A stretch of 64,000 bases of DNA, taken from NCBI GenBank assembly GCA_041392665.1, contig JAWKLQ010000014.1, positions 62,001 through 126,000 of the forward strand, read 5' to 3'. Positions 1 through 9,311 of the stretch are shown here, one piece after another. The translations under genes and the position numbers were made by a program. This DNA is from Flavilitoribacter sp020436695 (GTDB lineage Bacteria; Bacteroidota; Bacteroidia; Chitinophagales; Saprospiraceae). The notes beneath the pieces were generated by a model, which made no database searches, had not been told where the DNA came from, and worked only from the letters and a program-made list of their open reading frames with translations. The number at the start of each line of letters is the position of its first letter. Position 1 is the first letter of the stretch.

Positions 1-2042
1 ATGGGATTAGCCGAGCCGTGCAGGATCTGAATGGCGGTCACTCCTCCGGACAGTGCCCGGTAGATCTCCTGATCTTCGGAATCCACCACGTCGCCGATGC
101 GAACCATACCGGAATTCGTAGCCCGGTCGTTGATGGATGTCGCCGCAATGTGCGAGTGTTCATCGATAATGCCGGGGCTCAGATGTTTACCCGTTCCATC
201 GATAACGCGGGCTCCGCGGGCAGAAAGATCCTTACCGATACGGGCGATCTTCCCATTTTCCAGCAGGACGTCTGTATTTTCCAGTATGCCGTCGGCTTCC
301 ATGGTCCAGACCGTGGCATTCTTGATCAGAATAGTCTCCTGCCTGGGTAGTTCGTTATTGCCGTAGGCTACAAAAGGATAGATGATATCACCCAGTGGGG
401 GCGCTTTACCGTCGCCGCCTTTATTGCCGGTCATTTTCTTCTGGGGCAGCGCTTCGGCAAAAGAGGCTTTCCAATCTATCCACGATCCATCGGCCAATTG
501 GCCGGAACCGGCCAGGTTATTATCGCTCAGCCAGCCGGTGAGAGCGATCGCGCCGCCGGTTTTGTCTTTCGGATCGGGGACGAAATTCATGCTGATCATA
601 TCATCGTCAATGGACATATTGACTTTTACCTCTGTGGTATCGTTCATCATCAGCTTGGCCTGAGGGCGTCCCGGTTTACCGGAGATCTCCAGGTTATAGC
701 TTTGACCGGCTACGGCCAGTACGTATTTCCCGTTAAGATCAGGAGCCAGCATGTCGTTGATCTTGAATCGTTTGCCCTGTATCCAGTTCTCATAGAGGGT
801 GGTACCTTCATCAAATATATTTCCGGAAGTAATAATAAAATTGGCAACCATACCACTTTTCAGACTACCGACCATATCACTGACACCAAGGAGTGTTGCC
901 GGAGTAGTAGTCAGGGCTTTGAGGGCAGCTTCTTCTGAAAGTCCGTAGTTGATGGCTTTACGCAGATTGTCCAGGAAGCTTTCTTTCTTGGAAAGTCCGT
1001 CGGTGGTTAGTGCGAAGGTGATCCCTGCCTTTTCCAGATGAGCCAGGTTGGCCGGAGCCAGTTCCCAGTGCTTCATGTTTTCCAGGCTTACCTTATAGGC
1101 ATCGATGGGATCGTCCACATCGTAAGCATCGGGAAAGTTGACCGGTACGATCAGCGTAGCACCGCTGGCTTTCACCTCATCGATGCGTTGATAGCTGTCG
1201 CCGCCGGATTTCATGATGTACTGCACGCCGAACTCATCGCCCAGTTTATCGGCCCGCAGAATATTCAGCCAGTTGTTAGCCTCAAATATCTGGGGCATTT
1301 TCTGGGTCTTTATCCATGCTTCCAGTGACAGATCCGTGAAGGGTTTCACGGCAAAGCTGCCATACCAGTCAGCGTCCAGATAGGTCTGTTTCAGTAGTGA
1401 AATATATCCCATGGCTGAAGATGGATACTGTTGCCGGGAACTTCCTTTGTTAAAAGAGTAATGAGCCGCTGTGATCGGTTTGAGCATTACTTCGTTCTCG
1501 GTATCGTCTGCCAGCGTTACCGTGGATGAAGTACCACGTGCCAGGCCGTCTTCCCGAAAGGTGAGTACACTGCCGAAACCAAGATCGCGCATCTTTTTGG
1601 CATCCTTATCATTTACGGTGAATACTTCAGCTGCATTGAATTCCGATTTGATAGCCTCATTGCTATTATAAGCTCCCTTGGTATTGGACTGGATCTGCTC
1701 TGCTCCGCCAAAACCGCCACCACGGGTGCGTTCCGCTTCGGGCATGCCGTAAGAGGTATACATATCGATAAAGGAAGGATAAATGAATTTGCCGTCCAGG
1801 TTGACCGAGTTGTAACCTTTGGGAATGGCTAATCCTTTGCCAATGGCCTGTACCTTTCCATTGCGGATCAGTAAAGTAGCCCCCTCCATGGGCGTTCCGC
1901 TGCTGGTGTAGATGGTGGCATTGGTAAAGGCATAAGCCTGTGATCGGGTGTCCTGTACATCATTAACCGGAAAGGTTTCCTGAGCACGGATCAGACTGGT
2001 GTACCCAAGGAAGATGAACAGAAAATAAGTGAGTTTTTTCAT
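1..2042 (-). CDS. Tandem amidohydrolase-family protein, exported (C-terminus beyond the left edge)
   Basis: The frame is open from an ATG at 2042 to the left edge, giving about 680 residues without the C-terminus. A signal peptide starts MKKLTYFLFIFLG and ends near IRAQ, so the protein is periplasmic or surface-bound. Two amidohydrolase-like units follow. The first (residues about 36-120) has the composite-domain strand (TLLIRNGKVQAIG), but where a metal-binding HxH should be it reads PSFIDMYTSYG, so it looks non-catalytic. The second (from about residue 595) has LSPGIIDEHSHIA with the metal-ligand HSH, followed by GGVTAIQILHGSANP, which is typical of imidazolonepropionase-like amidohydrolases of Bacteroidota. 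The substrate cannot be told from sequence. The nearest upstream gene on the same strand is the DJ-1 gene, 261 bp away, and no clear promoter was found in that gap. Confidence 0.85.
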   Translation of the reverse strand, partial: MKKLTYFLFIFLGYTSLIRAQETFPVNDVQDTRSQAYAFTNATIYTSSGTPMEGATLLIRNGKVQAIGKGLAIPKGYNSVNLDGKFIYPSFIDMYTSYGMPEAERTRGGGFGGAEQIQSNTKGAYNSNEAIKSEFNAAEVFTVNDKDAKKMRDLGFGSVLTFREDGLARGTSSTVTLADDTENEVMLKPITAAHYSFNKGSSRQQYPSSAMGYISLLKQTYLDADWYGSFAVKPFTDLSLEAWIKTQKMPQIFEANNWLNILRADKLGDEFGVQYIMKSGGDSYQRIDEVKASGATLIVPVNFPDAYDVDDPIDAYKVSLENMKHWELAPANLAHLEKAGITFALTTDGLSKKESFLDNLRKAINYGLSEEAALKALTTTPATLLGVSDMVGSLKSGMVANFIITSGNIFDEGTTLYENWIQGKRFKINDMLAPDLNGKYVLAVAGQSYNLEISGKPGRPQAKLMMNDTTEVKVNMSIDDDMISMNFVPDPKDKTGGAIALTGWLSDNNLAGSGQLADGSWIDWKASFAEALPQKKMTGNKGGDGKAPPLGDIIYPFVAYGNNELPRQETILIKNATVWTMEADGILENTDVLLENGKIARIGKDLSARGARVIDGTGKHLSPGIIDEHSHIAATSINDRATNSGMVRIGDVVDSEDQEIYRALSGGVTAIQILHGSANP

Positions 2043-2303
2043 ACTAGATTGGTTATGAAATGATTAAAGTCAGTTAAATACATGCAGACAAGGGCCTGCA
2101 CTGGTCAGAGCCAAATCTTTAGTTCCAATACCGAACGAGAAAAGTAAAAATTTAATAACTAGCAACAATAAAGATCATAAATGGATCTTCTATTTTCCAA
2201 CTTTCAGCCCATTTATTCCAATGTCAAAGGAATTCGCAATATAAAAAGAAACGAACGTGTGCTTTCAATCTATGTCTGCGATCAGGGTGGATCGGTATTT
2301 TTT

Positions 2304-2879
2304 TCAGGCCACGAGGCTGGCCTCTTCCAAACACTGGAATACCAATGGATAGAATTCGGGGTGTGACTGCCAGGTCTGCCCGGTCACCAGTTTTCCGTCG
2401 CGCACAGCCTGGTGTTTTCCGATGAAAGTACCACCACAGGATTCCACCTCGAATTTTACATGCTCATAGCAGGTGATCTGCCGGCCGTCTACGAGCCCGG
2501 CCGTTACCAACAACTGGATACCGTGACAGATCGCGAAAATGTATTTTCCACTGGCGGCAAACTCCTGTAAAATGCGTATCAGTCGTCCGTCATTCCGAAG
2601 GTATTCCGGAGCCCGGCCGCCGGGGATCATAACAGCATGATAGTCTTCCGGGCTTACTTCGTCAAAGGCAATATCCGATTCAACAAGGTATCCCTTGCGT
2701 TCCACGTAAGTGTCCCAGCCGGGTTCAAAATCGTGGATCACCAGATTCATGCGCTTTTTGCTCGGGGCGGCGATCACCGGCTCATATCCGGCTTCTCGGA
2801 AGCGATGTGAGGCGTACAAGACTTCAAAACTCTCACCGGCGTCACCGGTAATGATCAGGATCTTTTTTTTGTCAGACAT
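2304..2879 (-). CDS. DJ-1/PfpI family protein (class I glutamine amidotransferase-like)
   Basis: The 191-residue length suits a single DJ-1/PfpI domain. Visible family marks are the first strand KILIITGDAGESFE with an acidic residue at 16, the GG motif in MIPGGRAPEYLRND, and the nucleophile elbow AICHG with Cys118-His119. Members act as proteases, deglycases, hydratases or chaperones, and sequence alone does not choose between these. It has no signal peptide and is therefore cytoplasmic. It follows the TRAP binding-protein gene on the same strand after 78 bp and may be co-transcribed with it. The ATG at 2879 places the first beta strand at the very N-terminus, as expected for the family. Confidence 0.88.
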   Translation of the reverse strand: MSDKKKILIITGDAGESFEVLYASHRFREAGYEPVIAAPSKKRMNLVIHDFEPGWDTYVERKGYLVESDIAFDEVSPEDYHAVMIPGGRAPEYLRNDGRLIRILQEFAASGKYIFAICHGIQLLVTAGLVDGRQITCYEHVKFEVESCGGTFIGKHQAVRDGKLVTGQTWQSHPEFYPLVFQCLEEASLVA

Positions 2880-2957
2880 AGGTTTTCGTTTGTTTTGATA
2901 GAATTTACGGTTTACGATGAATGGTTTGGTACAAATTGGGAAGCGTATCGGGTGCCG

Positions 2958-4076
2958 TCAGGATTGCAGCTCATCGTAATATACTTGTTCTGATAATTTG
3001 GACCAGGCAGTAGCTTTTTCCTGAAAAGTCCGGTAAGAATCATATACCCGACGGGTAAATTCATCTCCCGCAGTCATTTCAGCGATCACGTCTTTCGTTT
3101 TAGCCCGGAGTTCCTGGATCACTTCCCTGGGGAATGGACGAATATCAACCCCCTTGCGCTTCATTTCTGCCAGTGTCGCAGCGTTATTAGCCTCCATGCT
3201 GGATAGGGTCCATTGGTTGATGTAACCGGTAGCGATGCGCAGAATGGCCTGTAAGTCGGCAGGAAGTGCTTCAAATTTCTCCTTGTTGAAAATATATTCC
3301 AGCACCGTGCCCGGCTCGTGCCATCCCGGGTAGTAGTAGTACTTGGCAATTTCCTGAAATCCCGCCAGATTATCGTGGAAAGGACTGAGCCATTCGGTAG
3401 CATCGATCACTCCTCTTTCCAGGCTGGTGTATATTTCACTACCGGCCATGAGGACCGGTGAGCCGCCTACGCGCTCAAATACTTTCCCACCCAGACCGGG
3501 AATACGCATTTTCAGGCCCTTTAGGTCAGCTACACTATTGATCTCCCGGTTAAACCAGCCACCCATTTGCACACCGGTATTGCCGGCAGGCATGGGGATC
3601 AGGTTGTACGGGCTGTAAAGTTCTTCCCAGAGTTGAAGCCCTCCGCCGAAATTTACCCAGGCATTGGCCTGTTGGGCATTCATCCCGAAGGGAACCGTCG
3701 CAAAGAAGGTAGCTGCCGGGAGTTTGCCGGCCCAGTAATAACCCGCACCGCTGCCGATTTCGGCACTGCCGCTGCGCACGGCATCAAAAGCTTCCAGCGG
3801 GGGCACCAACTCGCCTCCACCGTATACCTGGATGTGCAGCCTCCCGCCGGACATGGCCTCTACGGCATCGGCAAAAACCTGACAGGCTTCACCAATGATC
3901 GGAAAATTCGGCGGCCAGGTGGTTACCATCTTCCAGCTATGCCGCTCGCCATTGATATTACTGACCGATCTTTCGGATTGAGCAAAGTTTTTTCCCAGAG
4001 CAATACGCAGGTAGACCGGCAACCCGATGGTACCGATAGCAAGGCCTTTAAAGAAGGTTTTTCGGTTGAACTTCAT
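2958..4076 (-). CDS. TRAP transporter substrate-binding protein, DctP family (TakP-like)
   Basis: This 372-residue periplasmic binding protein would deliver an organic acid to a TRAP permease. The N-terminus MKFNRKTFFKGLAIG has a Lys/Arg pair before a hydrophobic stretch and could be a Tat-type signal. Family marks are KMVTTWPPNFPIIG at 49-62, the ligand-carboxylate Arg191 in KMRIPGLGGKVF, and DATEWLSPFHD near 225-235, which resembles the 2-oxoacid-binding TakP branch. No dctQ/dctM membrane subunits lie next to it, so the permease must be elsewhere or lost. A terminator (4264-4294) separates it from the upstream leu operon. Its place beside leucine genes makes a branched-chain 2-oxoacid ligand conceivable, but that is inference. 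Confidence 0.85.
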   Translation of the reverse strand: MKFNRKTFFKGLAIGTIGLPVYLRIALGKNFAQSERSVSNINGERHSWKMVTTWPPNFPIIGEACQVFADAVEAMSGGRLHIQVYGGGELVPPLEAFDAVRSGSAEIGSGAGYYWAGKLPAATFFATVPFGMNAQQANAWVNFGGGLQLWEELYSPYNLIPMPAGNTGVQMGGWFNREINSVADLKGLKMRIPGLGGKVFERVGGSPVLMAGSEIYTSLERGVIDATEWLSPFHDNLAGFQEIAKYYYYPGWHEPGTVLEYIFNKEKFEALPADLQAILRIATGYINQWTLSSMEANNAATLAEMKRKGVDIRPFPREVIQELRAKTKDVIAEMTAGDEFTRRVYDSYRTFQEKATAWSKLSEQVYYDELQS

Positions 4077-4165
4077 AATAATGGTAAGTGATCAGTTTAG
4101 GCAAAGCGACCTCCCGCACTATTGATCGGGAAGGCAGTGGTCCGTATGCCTGACGGAAAACTTTC

Positions 4166-4173
4166 CAAAGTTA
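4166..4173 (-). promoter_or_regulatory. Probable -7 box (TAACTTTG) for the TRAP binding-protein gene
   Basis: The minus strand reads TAACTTTG here, matching the Bacteroidota -7 consensus TAnnTTTG, about 90 bp before the start codon at 4076. It lies downstream of the leu terminator, so the binding protein likely has its own transcript. No good TTG -33 element is visible, hence the modest confidence. Confidence 0.45.
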
Positions 4174-4263
4174 GGGAAAGGAACTTAGAAATGATAAAAG
4201 TGAGATTGATTATTGTGCAGGCGGGGAGACGGATCGAAGGGGAGAGTCATGAAGATAGAGGAA

Positions 4264-4294
4264 TAAAAAAAGCGGAACCCGGGGCCCCGCTTTT
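4264..4294 (-). terminator. Intrinsic terminator of the leu operon
   Basis: On the minus strand a GC-rich stem (AAAGCGGGG pairing with TTCCGCTTT, two G-U pairs) is followed by a T-run, about 50 bp after the leuB stop codon. It closes the leuACDB cluster. Confidence 0.75.
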
Positions 4295-4345
4295 CAGGTA
4301 TAAAAATCGTATCGTCAGTAATAACCGATGCCAGGTCTCAACCGA

Positions 4346-5464
4346 TCATATGATGGTTGAGGTTCCCTCATTCACCTGATCCTCCTTGATCACAAAGTCC
4401 GGTTCTGCGATCATATGGGCGATGGTATCGCCGATCTGAGTGGTACCGTAAGTGATGCGGGGAGAAAGTTCCGGCGTACCGATGCCTTTTTCCAGCAGGT
4501 CCGTAACGGCCTCACGGATCACTTTGGCTTCTTCAAACAGTTCCAGACTGTCCAGTAACATAGCGGCAGAAAGGATGGCCGCCATCGGATTGGCAATATC
4601 ACTACCGGCAGCCTGCGGATAGGAACCGTGTATGGGTTCGAACATGGAAGTATGCAAACCGATGGAAGCAGAAGGCAACAGTCCCATAGAACCGGCGATC
4701 ACGCTCGCTTCATCGGAAAGAATGTCACCGAACATATTACCGGTAAGCACAACATCAAACTGCTTCGGCCATTGGATCAGCTGCATGGCAGCGTTATCTA
4801 CGAACATGTAATCCAGTTCTACATCCGAGTATTCTTTAGTATGCAGCTCCGTCACCACATGACGCCATAGGCGGGAATTTTCCAACACATTGGCCTTATC
4901 GACCAGGGTCACCTTGTTGCGACGCTGACGGGCGTGCTGGAAAGCCAGGTGGGAGATGCGTTCAATCTCATCTCTTTTGTAAAGACAGGTATCAAATGCA
5001 GAGCTGTCATCTGCAGCCCGGCCCTTCTCACCAAAGTAAATACCTCCGGTGAGTTCGCGGTAGATCACCAGATCCACGTCTTTTACCTTGTTCTCCTTTA
5101 ACGGAGAGAGGTGCAGCAGATTGGAGTAAGTGGTTACCGGGCGGATATTAGCGTAGAGCCCCAATCCCTTGCGCAGTGCCAGCAATCCCTGTTCCGGGCG
5201 TACCTTAGCATTGGGATCGTTATCGTATTTCGGATCACCAATAGCTCCGAACAGTACGGCATCGGCATTCATGCAAGCCTCCAGCGTGAGATCGGGGAGG
5301 GGAGAGCCGGTCTTGTCGATAGCGATTGCTCCTACATCAGCAAAGCAATATTCGAAATAATGACCAAAGCGGTCTCCCACAGCATCTAGTGCTTTGATGG
5401 CCTGCCAGGTCACTTCCGGTCCGATCCCGTCTCCGGGCAATACGGCTATTTTTATCTTTTTCAT
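4346..5464 (-). CDS. leuB: 3-isopropylmalate dehydrogenase
   Basis: LeuB catalyses the NAD-dependent oxidative decarboxylation of 3-isopropylmalate, the third step of leucine synthesis, in the cytoplasm. The start is placed at ATG 5464 because MKKIKIAVLPGDGIGPEV begins there. An in-frame ATG at 5518 would add 18 residues encoded by the intergenic repeat. From 5464 the protein has 372 residues, a normal length. Family motifs are GDGIGPEV, RELTGGIYFG, DKANVL, the metal/substrate region NMFGDILSDEASV and EPIHGSYP. It is the last gene of leuA-leuC-leuD-leuB; a 108-bp gap to leuD holds an inverted repeat. The C-terminus ends EGTSTII. Confidence 0.96.
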   Translation of the reverse strand: MKKIKIAVLPGDGIGPEVTWQAIKALDAVGDRFGHYFEYCFADVGAIAIDKTGSPLPDLTLEACMNADAVLFGAIGDPKYDNDPNAKVRPEQGLLALRKGLGLYANIRPVTTYSNLLHLSPLKENKVKDVDLVIYRELTGGIYFGEKGRAADDSSAFDTCLYKRDEIERISHLAFQHARQRRNKVTLVDKANVLENSRLWRHVVTELHTKEYSDVELDYMFVDNAAMQLIQWPKQFDVVLTGNMFGDILSDEASVIAGSMGLLPSASIGLHTSMFEPIHGSYPQAAGSDIANPMAAILSAAMLLDSLELFEEAKVIREAVTDLLEKGIGTPELSPRITYGTTQIGDTIAHMIAEPDFVIKEDQVNEGTSTII

Positions 5465-5489
5465 GATGTTTTTATTAGTCCTAAGTCCT

Positions 5490-5562
5490 AAGTCAGTTAG
5501 TCGTAAGTCGGCCGGCAATAAGTCTCTTGGGACAGACTAATTGACTTACGACTAACTGGCTT
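5490..5562. repeat. Intergenic inverted repeat between leuD and leuB
   Basis: Two 20-bp arms (5490-5509 and 5543-5562) are inverted copies matching at 19 of 20 positions and contain the 11-mer AGTCGTAAGTC and its complement. The same 11-mer fills the leuC-leuD gap. The element would form a strong hairpin in the leu mRNA and resembles a REP-like intergenic palindrome. Confidence 0.8.
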
Positions 5563-5572
5563 ACGACTCAAA

Positions 5573-6160
5573 TTATGCTCTTTTCGCTTCAAAAGCCTCA
5601 ATCTCATCCTTAAGGCTTATTAGGTAATCTATATCATCGTAACCGTTGATCAGACACATTTTCTTATACGGGTCGATCTCAAAACCGGTAGATTGTCCGG
5701 TAGAAACGATCGTAAAAGTCTGCGTTTCAAGATCCACCTTGAACTGTGCCTGCGGGTCTTTTTCAATGGCGGTAAAGATATCGTGCAAAAAAGCTTCGGA
5801 TACCTGTACTGGAAGCAGGCCGTTATTCAGGGCATTGCCACGGAAAATATCGGCAAAGAAACTGGAAACAACAACTTTGAACCCGTAATCGTACAGCGCC
5901 CAGGCCGCGTGCTCCCGGCTGGAACCGCAACCAAAGTTCTTACCAGCTACGATGATCTGGCCGCTGTAAGTAGGATTATTCAGGATGAAATCCTGTTTTG
6001 GGCTGTCATCCGGATTATAGCGCCAGTCGCGGAACAGATTATCGCCAAATCCTTCACGGGTGGTGGCTTTAAGAAAACGGGCAGGAATGATCTGATCCGT
6101 ATCTACTTCCTCAATGGGCAGCGGTACGGCCGTTGATATGATGGTGGTGAATTTATCCAT
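5573..6160 (-). CDS. leuD: 3-isopropylmalate dehydratase small subunit
   Basis: LeuD pairs with LeuC to isomerise 2-isopropylmalate to 3-isopropylmalate. The 195-residue length is typical. Motifs are the N-terminal PLPIEEVDTDQIIPARFLK, the swivel-domain loop GKNFGCGSSREHAAWAL, and FADIFRGNALNNGLLP. The start MDKFTTIISTAVPLP gives the standard N-terminus. It lies 104 bp after leuC, a gap filled by AGTCGTAAGTC repeats, and 108 bp before leuB. Confidence 0.96.
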   Translation of the reverse strand: MDKFTTIISTAVPLPIEEVDTDQIIPARFLKATTREGFGDNLFRDWRYNPDDSPKQDFILNNPTYSGQIIVAGKNFGCGSSREHAAWALYDYGFKVVVSSFFADIFRGNALNNGLLPVQVSEAFLHDIFTAIEKDPQAQFKVDLETQTFTIVSTGQSTGFEIDPYKKMCLINGYDDIDYLISLKDEIEAFEAKRA

Positions 6161-6173
6161 GATGTATATTTTA

Positions 6174-6250
6174 AGTCGTAAGTCAGCCAGTCGTAAGTCT
6201 TTTAGTCAGTCTTATTGGACTTACGACTCAAGGACTTACGACTTACGACT
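6174..6250. repeat. Cluster of inverted AGTCGTAAGTC repeats between leuC and leuD
   Basis: The 11-mer AGTCGTAAGTC occurs at 6174-6184 and 6189-6199, and its reverse complement at 6218-6228, 6233-6243 and 6240-6250. These are the same units that make up the leuD-leuB repeat, so both intergenic gaps of the operon carry one element family. They could form hairpins that stabilise or segment the polycistronic mRNA. Confidence 0.8.
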
Positions 6251-6264
6251 ATCCGACTTGTTGA

Positions 6265-7659
6265 CTAATTCAAATGCTCTCTTACGTCCACGATCCGTCC
6301 TTCGATCGCTGTGGCAGCCGCTACCAGCGGACTGGCCAGAATAGTACGGGCGCCGGGGCCCTGACGTCCTTCGAAGTTACGGTTGGAGGTAGACACACAG
6401 TATTTCCCTTTGGGTACCTTATCTTCATTCATACCCAGACAGGCAGAGCAACCGGGTTCGCGGAAGTCAAAGCCCGCTTCCTGGAAGATCTTATCCAGCC
6501 CTTCCGCCTGTACCTGAGCCATCACCTGCTGCGATCCTGGTACGATCATGGCATTGACGTGCTCGGCCTTCTTTTTGCCGCGTACGAAATCAGCAACCAG
6601 ACGCAGGTCTTCAATGCGTGAGTTGGTACAACTACCGATGAATACATAGTCGATGGATTTGCCCAGCAGCGTATCTCCCGCCTGCAAGCCCATGTATTCC
6701 AGTGATTTAGCGAAAGTAACGGGATTGTCCACATCTTCCAGCTTGGGAATATGACCGGTTACTTTAATACCCATGCCCGGGTTGGTGCCGTAAGTCACCA
6801 TCGGCTCGATGTCTTCTGCCCGATAGTGATATTCGGTATCGAATACGGCATCTTCATCGGTAAAGAGGGTTTCCCAGTAGGCTTTTTTCTGATCGAAATC
6901 AGCTCCTTTCGGAGCAAATTCGCGGCCTTTTACGTATTCAAAAGTCTTTTCATCCGGTGCGATCATACCCCCGCGGGCACCCATTTCAATACTCATGTTG
7001 CAGATCGTCATACGGCCCTCCATGGAAAGATCGCGGATGGCGCTGCCGGCGTATTCTACAAAATGGCCCGTACCGCCGCTGGCCGTAAGCTTGGAAATGA
7101 TATAGAGAATGATGTCCTTGGCCAGTACGCCTTTCGGAAGTTTACCGTCGACGGTAATGCGCATGCTTTTGGGTTTCTTCTGAAGCAGACATTGGGAGGC
7201 CATCACCTGTTCTACCTGACTGGTTCCGATACCGAAGGCAATGCATCCGAAGGCACCGTGGGTAGAAGTATGACTGTCGCCGCAAACGATGGTCATGCCC
7301 GGCTGGGTGATCCCAAGTTCCGGACCGATCACGTGCACGATCCCCTGGTGTTTATTGCCCAGGCCGTAGTATTGCACGCCAAACTTTTCGCAATTCTCTT
7401 CCAGTTTTTCAACCTGGAAACGAGACAGCGCCTCATTGATCGGCAGGTGTTGATCCTTGGTGGGTACATTGTGGTCAGCAGTAGCCACGGTTTGCTTCGG
7501 CCGGGCTACCGGTATACCTCTTTCTTCCAGTCCGGCAAAAGCCTGCGGGCTGGTAACTTCGTGGATAAACTGTTGGTCGATGTACAATACATCCGTTCCT
7601 CCTTCCACCTGGGTGACCACGTGGGCATCCCATATTTTATCAAAAAGTGTTTTACCCAT
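6265..7659 (-). CDS. leuC: 3-isopropylmalate dehydratase large subunit
   Basis: LeuC is the [4Fe-4S] aconitase-type large subunit that acts with LeuD. The start is set at ATG 7659 (MGKTLFDKIWDAHVV), giving 464 residues, the usual length. The longer in-frame start at 7734 would translate the leader hairpin. Cluster ligands are visible in GSCTNSRIEDL and GCSACLGMN, with GDSHTSTHGAFG upstream. It follows leuA after an unusually long 319-bp gap that contains a -7 box, an operator-like palindrome and a perfect hairpin, so leuC may be separately controlled. Confidence 0.96.
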   Translation of the reverse strand: MGKTLFDKIWDAHVVTQVEGGTDVLYIDQQFIHEVTSPQAFAGLEERGIPVARPKQTVATADHNVPTKDQHLPINEALSRFQVEKLEENCEKFGVQYYGLGNKHQGIVHVIGPELGITQPGMTIVCGDSHTSTHGAFGCIAFGIGTSQVEQVMASQCLLQKKPKSMRITVDGKLPKGVLAKDIILYIISKLTASGGTGHFVEYAGSAIRDLSMEGRMTICNMSIEMGARGGMIAPDEKTFEYVKGREFAPKGADFDQKKAYWETLFTDEDAVFDTEYHYRAEDIEPMVTYGTNPGMGIKVTGHIPKLEDVDNPVTFAKSLEYMGLQAGDTLLGKSIDYVFIGSCTNSRIEDLRLVADFVRGKKKAEHVNAMIVPGSQQVMAQVQAEGLDKIFQEAGFDFREPGCSACLGMNEDKVPKGKYCVSTSNRNFEGRQGPGARTILASPLVAAATAIEGRIVDVREHLN

Positions 7660-7691
7660 GACTTGTGAATAACGTAATTTTATTGAATGAA

Positions 7692-7722
7692 GACCTGCCG
7701 GATCGCACAGATCCGGCAGGTC
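7692..7722 (-). promoter_or_regulatory. Perfect leader hairpin upstream of leuC
   Basis: A perfect 13-bp inverted repeat (GACCTGCCGGATC / GATCCGGCAGGTC, 5-nt loop) lies 33 bp upstream of the leuC start. No T-run follows on either strand, so a simple terminator is unlikely. It could be an attenuation or mRNA-stability hairpin. The core CTGCCGGAT also forms the stem of the terminator at 54328-54365. Confidence 0.6.
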
Positions 7723-7777
7723 CTGAAAATGCAAAGGTTGTAATTTGGTTTTAGTAATGTCGTGACCGGGCTCTATA

Positions 7778-7803
7778 TTTGCAATCCGAATATTAATTGC
7801 AAA
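7778..7803. promoter_or_regulatory. Operator-like palindrome in the leuA-leuC gap
   Basis: TTTGCAAT (7778-7785) and ATTGCAAA (7796-7803) form a perfect 8-bp inverted repeat with a 10-bp spacer, a geometry fitting a dimeric regulator. It lies downstream of the minus-strand -7 box at 7853-7860, i.e. where a repressor would block leuC transcription. The regulator is unknown. Confidence 0.45.
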
Positions 7804-7852
7804 AATACAGTGCTCGGACTACTTTTGGTATGTTGTGACTAGATAGGCGGCG

Positions 7853-7860
7853 CAAATATA
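7853..7860 (-). promoter_or_regulatory. Probable internal promoter (-7 box TATATTTG) for leuCDB
   Basis: The minus strand reads TATATTTG, a full TAnnTTTG match, about 195 bp upstream of leuC. Just upstream on that strand is a small palindrome, GACAA-GA-TTGTC (7862-7873). The -33 element is weak. It suggests that leuCDB can be transcribed separately from leuA. Confidence 0.5.
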
Positions 7861-7978
7861 AGACAATCTTGTCATTTGTCCGAATTTTCCTGAAGCCCTT
7901 AGCTAAGGAAAAACACTAGCCCGGCCTACAGGAAGCGTAGTATTTAGAATATCGTATCCTTAGAACATGGCTGCTGAA

Positions 7979-9145
<1,167 letters not shown>

Positions 9146-9189
9146 GTTGGATTTTTTATAAAAAGCTTATGTTTGTTCGCACTTCGTGC

Positions 9190-9266
9190 AGTCAGAAGTC
9201 GATAGTTGATGGTCGGCGGTCCATATGTATTACTGACTGCGGACTATCGACTGTTGACTGTCGACT
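9190..9266. repeat. Imperfect inverted repeat in the leuA leader
   Basis: Segments around 9190-9205 and 9240-9266 are imperfect inverted copies built from GTCGA-TAGT units (for example ACTATCGACT against AGTCGATAGT). The layout, a GACT-rich hairpin just outside a coding region, matches the elements inside the leu operon, though the sequence is more diverged. Confidence 0.5.
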
Positions 9267-9276
9267 TGAATTCACT

Positions 9277-9284
9277 CAAATATA
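9277..9284 (-). promoter_or_regulatory. Probable leuA promoter (-7 box TATATTTG)
   Basis: The minus strand reads TATATTTG here, a full match to TAnnTTTG, about 130 bp before leuA. The -33 region is TTTTTAG, a weak match. Transcripts would carry the GACT-rich hairpin in the leader. Confidence 0.5.
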
Positions 9285-9311
9285 TTCAGTAGAAAGGGAG
9301 TTCTAAAAACT

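Noticed and set aside
2181..2366. Short plus-strand ORF between the amidohydrolase and DJ-1 genes
   Set aside because: It overlaps the DJ-1 3' end on the other strand and has no promoter or conserved features.
3567..4091. Plus-strand ORF of 174 codons opposite the TRAP binding-protein gene
   Set aside because: It lies entirely opposite a clearly homologous gene and shows no family features.
6751..7668. Plus-strand ORF of 305 codons opposite leuC
   Set aside because: It is a shadow of the leuC coding sequence; the minus strand carries all LeuC motifs.
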